Positions 61,791 to 64,000 of a stretch of 64,000 nt of DNA are shown piece by piece. This stretch comes from CAVPGP01 sp963718065. GTDB lineage: Bacteria > Actinomycetota > Thermoleophilia > Gaiellales > Gaiellaceae. Position numbers and translations under genes: made by a program. Where the stretch lies: NCBI GenBank assembly GCA_963718065.1, contig CAVQYE010000020.1, forward strand, positions 1-64,000. The letters are read 5' to 3'. The notes under the pieces were generated by a model. That model ran no database searches and was not told where the DNA came from. It saw only the letters and a program-made list of their open reading frames with translations. Each line of letters opens with the position of its first letter. Position 1 is the stretch's first letter.

Positions 61791-62807
61791 ATGACTGTCT
61801 CGCTGAGCGTCGTCATACCCGTCTACAACGAAGCCGATCAGATTGGCGAGACGATCCGGTCCGCGACCCGGGCAGTCCTCGAGACCGAGTGCTTTGGCCA
61901 GGCGGAGATCGTCGTCGCGGACGATGGCTCGTCCGATGGGAGCGCCGAAGCGGCTCTTGCCGCTGCGACGGAAGTCCCCGTCAATGTGGCCCGGCTACCC
62001 GAGAATCGCGGCAAGTTCTGGGCCCGGCGGCACGGCCTCGAGGCCGCGACCGGCGAGTACGTGCTGCTCGTGGATACGGGCGTGATCGTCGTCGCCGGCG
62101 GGCTGCGATTCATCGAGGCGTCGCTTGCAGCCGATCCGACCGCGCAGGTATGGAACGCTCACACCCTGATGGAGACGAACGGGCGGCCGATTGCACAATT
62201 CTGGACGGTCATTCAGGACATCGCCTTCGCCGAATACCAGGCGCACCCGCGTCGAACGAGTTTCGGCACCGACGATTTCGACCGCTTCCCGAAGGGAACC
62301 ACATGCTTCTTCGCGCCGCGAGAGTTGCTGGTCGAGGCGTGCGCGTCGTTCACGAGCCTTTACGGCGACCTTCGGCATTCCAGCGACGACACTGAGCTCA
62401 TCCGCTGGATCGCGAACCGCCAGCGAATCCATATCGCACCCGACTTCGCCTGCATCTACCGTCCGACCTCCTCGGTGCCGGACTTCTTTCGCCACGCAGT
62501 CGTCCGCGGCGTGCACTTCCCGGACTCCTATCGGGCGCCCGACTCACGGTTCTTTTGGCCGATGCTGGCGTTCTACCCACTCAGCGCGGCGATTCTCGTA
62601 GCGACGCTGAGGCGCCCGCTCGTCGGTCCGGCGACGCTGGCCGCTGTCGGCGTCGCGGCTGGGGCTCTGGCGGTCGCAAAGGGACGGCGAGGCTCCGAGG
62701 TCGCGTCGGTCGCCGCACTCGCGCCGGTGTACGCACTCGGGCATGGACTCGGGATGTGGCGCGGGCTTCGAATCTTGCTCGCCGACCGCCTTCAGAAGCG
62801 TCCGTGA
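61791..62807 (+). CDS. GT2 glycosyltransferase with C-terminal membrane segments
   Basis: 338 aa from the ATG at 61791. LSVVIPVYNEADQIGETIRSATRAVL, IVVADDGSSDGSAEAAL, NVARLPENRGKFWARRHGLEAATGEYVLLVDTGVIV (DTG in place of the usual DxD), ELIRWIANRQRIHIAPDFACIYRPTS. Hydrophobic segments near the end (AFYPLSAAILVATL, LAAVGVAAGALAVA). The altered metal motif may mean a different donor or loss of activity. GTGA overlap with the epimerase gene after it. Confidence 0.83.
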   Translation: MTVSLSVVIPVYNEADQIGETIRSATRAVLETECFGQAEIVVADDGSSDGSAEAALAAATEVPVNVARLPENRGKFWARRHGLEAATGEYVLLVDTGVIVVAGGLRFIEASLAADPTAQVWNAHTLMETNGRPIAQFWTVIQDIAFAEYQAHPRRTSFGTDDFDRFPKGTTCFFAPRELLVEACASFTSLYGDLRHSSDDTELIRWIANRQRIHIAPDFACIYRPTSSVPDFFRHAVVRGVHFPDSYRAPDSRFFWPMLAFYPLSAAILVATLRRPLVGPATLAAVGVAAGALAVAKGRRGSEVASVAALAPVYALGHGLGMWRGLRILLADRLQKRP

Positions 62808-63899
62808 TCCTCGTCGTCTACGGAACGACCGGCGAGCTGATCAAGCTCGCGCCGGTGCTGACTCGCCTGCAGGCGCGCGACGCGCGCTTCATCAATGCGA
62901 CGACGGCCCAGCAGGTGGAGCAGATTCCAGCGCTCCTCGACCAGCTCGAATTGCCTGCTCCCGACGTCTGGCTCGGCAACGGCGCGCGCGGTCGCGACCT
63001 GCAGACCAACACCGACATCCCGCTCTGGCTCGCGACGGTCGCCACACGGTTCGCTCGCCGAGCGCCCGGTTTGCGCCGGAGGATGCGCTCCGACGCGCTG
63101 GCCCCACTCGTCCTCGTGCACGGAGACACGATGACCACAGTCATCGGCACACTCATGGGCCGCGCCCTTCGGGCTCCCGTTGCCCATGTCGAAGCTGGAG
63201 TGCGAACGCATGACATCTTTCACCCGTTCCCCGAGGAGCTGAACCGGCGTGCCGTCTCACGCTTGGCGCAGATCCACTATGCGCCCGGGCCTGCGGCGAC
63301 CCGGAACCTCAACCGAGGCATCGTCGTCGACACCGGCCTGAACACGATCCGCGACAGCATCGATCTGGTTCCGCCCGAGGCGGAACTGCTGTCCCACGCC
63401 CGCGAAGGTCGCTACGCGATTGTCAGTCTCCATCGCTACGAGCTGCTAAAGGACGAGCGGCTCCTGCGGTCCACACTCGAGATACTCGCCCGTCATGCCG
63501 GAGACACGCGCATGCTGTTCATCGACCATCCGGTGACGATGGCCGCGATCAGGCGCTTTGGCCTCGAGAGCTTTTTCGACGAGGCAGGGTTGGTCAGAGT
63601 GCAACGGCTCGACTTCTTCGGTTTCGTCTCGCTCCTGCGCAACAGCGCGTTCGTGGTCACAGACAGTGGCGGGAGCCAACTCGAGGCCTACGCGCTCGAC
63701 ATTCCGTGCCTGATCCACCGGAAGCGAGTCGAACAACCGGACGGCGTCGGCGAGAACGTCGTCGTCTCCGGCTTTCGCGCCGATGAGTTGGAGCGATTTC
63801 TCGGACCCGTCGATCCATCGCCGCACAACACCTCCTGCCGCTGTCAGCCCCTCCGAGATCATCGTCTCCGATCTCGTCCAGCGAGGATTCGCGGTTTGA
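62804..63899 (+). CDS. UDP-N-acetylglucosamine 2-epimerase (WecB-like; frameshift near end)
   Basis: About 364 aa. VILVVYGTTGELIKLAPVLTRLQ, LVLVHGDTMTTVIGTLMGRAL, VAHVEAGVRTHDIFHPFPEELNRRAVSRLA, VVDTGLNTIRDSI, LFIDHPVTMAAIR and AFVVTDSGGSQLEAYALDIPCLI line up with WecB-type epimerases; Glu and His in HVEAGVR and the DSGG loop are catalytic or UDP-binding. Converts UDP-GlcNAc to UDP-ManNAc or a related amino sugar. A base change near 63830 moves the tail (EIIVSDLVQRGFAV) out of frame before the TGA at 63897-63899. Confidence 0.85.
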
Positions 63900-64000
63900 G
63901 CGACAAGCTTCGCGTCGCCGTCGTCGGAGCGGGACAGATGGGGCGGCATCACGCCCGCGTCATTGCCGAATCCACGTTCGGTGAGCTCGTTGCGGTCGTG
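63896..64000 (+). CDS. Gfo/Idh/MocA-family oxidoreductase, N-terminal part (runs off the window)
   Basis: The first 35 codons from a TTG that overlaps the epimerase stop: SDKLRVAVVGAGQMGRHHARVIAES. The VAVVGAGxMGxxHARV motif is the NAD(P)-binding start of Gfo/Idh/MocA oxidoreductases, which in such clusters (for example WbpB-like) oxidise UDP-amino sugars before transamination. Continues beyond 64000. Confidence 0.85.
   Translation, partial: MSDKLRVAVVGAGQMGRHHARVIAESTFGELVAVV

Noticed and set aside
1..64000. CRISPR arrays, rRNA genes, replication origins and prophage structural genes
   Set aside because: No regularly spaced repeats, rRNA motifs, DnaA-box clusters or phage structural proteins were seen.

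Overview
The window is very GC-rich, densely packed bacterial DNA with GTG/TTG starts, ATGA/GTGA stop-start overlaps and few gaps. Protein character (4Fe-4S-type APS reductase beside CysC/CysD/CysN, DUF402 and DUF4395 proteins, an SSI-like secreted protein, class III cyclase-AAA-TPR regulators) points to a high-GC actinobacterium, probably Thermoleophilia (Gaiellales/Solirubrobacterales). That placement is inferred from sequence style, not from a search. About forty apparent single-base frame breaks interrupt otherwise well-conserved genes, so the sequence looks like an error-prone long-read or metagenomic contig. Broken genes are described below as one gene each, with the break positions.

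1-3.2 kb is an accessory strip: the tail of a VOC/glyoxalase gene, a broken IS1595-family transposase with a 51-aa follower, a small unknown gene with an upstream inverted repeat, a tRNA-Thr gene with an insertion in its D-loop, a tRNA-like gene with predicted anticodon UUA, and a DUF3800 gene. 3.2-13.3 kb is a sulfur region: a LysR regulator and an iron-type alcohol dehydrogenase, then a promoter with a perfect palindromic operator driving a fumarate-reductase-like flavoprotein, class I fumarase alpha and beta, phosphosulfolactate synthase (ComA), APS reductase, APS kinase, CysD, CysN, DUF4395 and a TauE exporter. No sulfite reductase is present. I read it as a route from sulfate through sulfite to C3 sulfonates: ComA makes the sulfolactate skeleton, and the fumarase and fumarate-reductase homologues could act on sulfonate analogues of malate, fumarate and succinate.

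13.3-16.4 kb holds a secreted FlgD-Ig-like protein, an O-antigen-ligase-like protein and a PIG-L deacetylase. 16.4-21.1 kb is an amino-acid/dipeptide set: antiporter, small membrane protein, M20 dipeptidase and ThrE exporter. 21.1-25.2 kb encodes one very large fusion: methyltransferase + class III cyclase + AAA ATPase + helical repeats. 25.2-28.2 kb is a metal module: a DtxR/MntR-type regulator divergent from a multicopper oxidase and a ZIP transporter. 28.2-31.8 kb carries MMPL and DHA2 exporters.

Most of the rest is surface-glycan biosynthesis. A minus-strand block (31.8-37.6 kb) has a flippase, a glycosyltransferase, two ATP-grasp ligases and a NodB-like deacetylase. A plus-strand pair (37.6-39.7 kb) has an epimerase and a DegT aminotransferase. 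A long, mainly plus-strand cluster (45.1-64.0 kb) has glycosyltransferases, nucleotide-sugar epimerases/dehydratases, a second DegT plus ATP-grasp set, an O-antigen-ligase-like protein and a YbhN-type membrane protein. Between these blocks are a TetR-regulated DHA2 exporter, another MFS protein and three tandem DUF402 paralogues. The MFS-DUF402 block lies between two ~165-nt long imperfect palindromes.
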